Source of the DNA: Evansella tamaricis
GTDB taxonomy: Bacteria; Bacillota; Bacilli; Bacillales; Salisediminibacteriaceae
Direction: 5' to 3'
NCBI RefSeq assembly: GCF_019042215.1
Contig: NZ_JAHQCS010000098.1
Span: 1 to 33,340 of the forward strand
Length of the DNA: 33,340 bases
Part shown: positions 33,284-33,340 of the stretch, in pieces
Position numbering within the stretch: position 1 is the stretch's first letter
How the letters are laid out: each line of letters opens with the position of its first letter
The notes under the pieces: generated by a model
What the model was told of the DNA's origin: nothing
Database searches by the model: none
What the model saw: the letters and a program-made list of their open reading frames with translations, nothing else
Translations under genes and position numbers: made by a program

Positions 33284-33340
33284 GACTTCACCTCCCATAA
33301 CAATATTTTAAACTAAAACTTATCCACAGTTCGAGAATTT

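Larger units (their letters stand above)
31786..33340 (-). mobile_element. IS91-type element, inactive, ends not resolved
   Basis: Contains a broken Y2 transposase and a coupled small zinc-ribbon gene. The left limit is set tentatively at the inverted repeat by 31786; the right limit may lie beyond the window. IS91 elements have no terminal inverted repeats or target duplications, so ends cannot be read directly. Confidence 0.5.

Noticed and set aside
1-33340. CRISPR array or anti-phage gene cluster
   Set aside because: No regularly spaced repeats with spacers, no cas-like, restriction or reverse-transcriptase genes were found.

Overview
The window looks like a chromosomal segment of a spore-forming member of the Bacillaceae (low-GC Firmicute). 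The evidence is a set of small acid-soluble spore protein genes (tlp, sspN, sspO, sspP), a YaaH/SleL-type spore cortex enzyme, a Bacillus-type aconitase, strong Shine-Dalgarno sites and many T-tailed intrinsic terminators. The species cannot be named from sequence reading alone.

Left part (1-9.3 kb): a repeat with a long hairpin, an unassigned protein, a TVP38/TMEM64 membrane protein, a methyl-accepting chemotaxis protein, an MFS transporter, a two-P-loop ATPase of the PRK06851 type, nadE coupled to a small YneQ-like gene, tlp, a DUF4352-type lipoprotein and a YneP-like thioesterase. Middle part (9.3-23.9 kb): a tandem-AAA (CbxX/SpoVK-like) ATPase coupled to the thioesterase, a lipoprotein, a gene-free repeat block, an AraC/GyrI-type regulator, an EamA transporter, yaaH, small membrane proteins, a second TVP38 protein, a VanZ protein, sspN, an FbpB-like small basic protein with a Fur-box-like site, aconitase, sspO and sspP. 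The tlp/yneP/sspN/acnA/sspO/sspP neighbourhood recalls the B. subtilis citB region, here split apart by extra genes.

Right part (23.9-30.7 kb): a complete selenocysteine (Sec) decoding locus. It holds selA (-), selD (+), selB (-) and a tRNA-Sec gene with a good promoter, plus two selenoprotein genes that ordinary ORF calling breaks. selD itself carries an in-frame UGA at its catalytic position. A 79-residue SelW/Rdx-like protein with a CxxU motif is encoded divergently from selD. Each UGA is followed by a SECIS-like hairpin with GU in the apical loop. SelD would make selenophosphate, SelA would convert Ser-tRNA-Sec to Sec-tRNA-Sec, and SelB would deliver it to the UGA codons of selD and the Rdx gene. 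The locus therefore contains its own client and a self-dependence, since SelD needs Sec to make the Sec precursor.

Right edge (30.7-33.3 kb): directly beyond tRNA-Sec lies a tyrosine recombinase with all catalytic residues but a very short C-terminus. Next come a small zinc-ribbon gene and an IS91-type Y2 transposase broken by one extra base. Between selA and its upstream neighbour is a gene-free segment that folds into nested stems and ends in a strong terminator, a candidate small RNA. A 205-bp palindromic MITE-like element separates sspP from selA.
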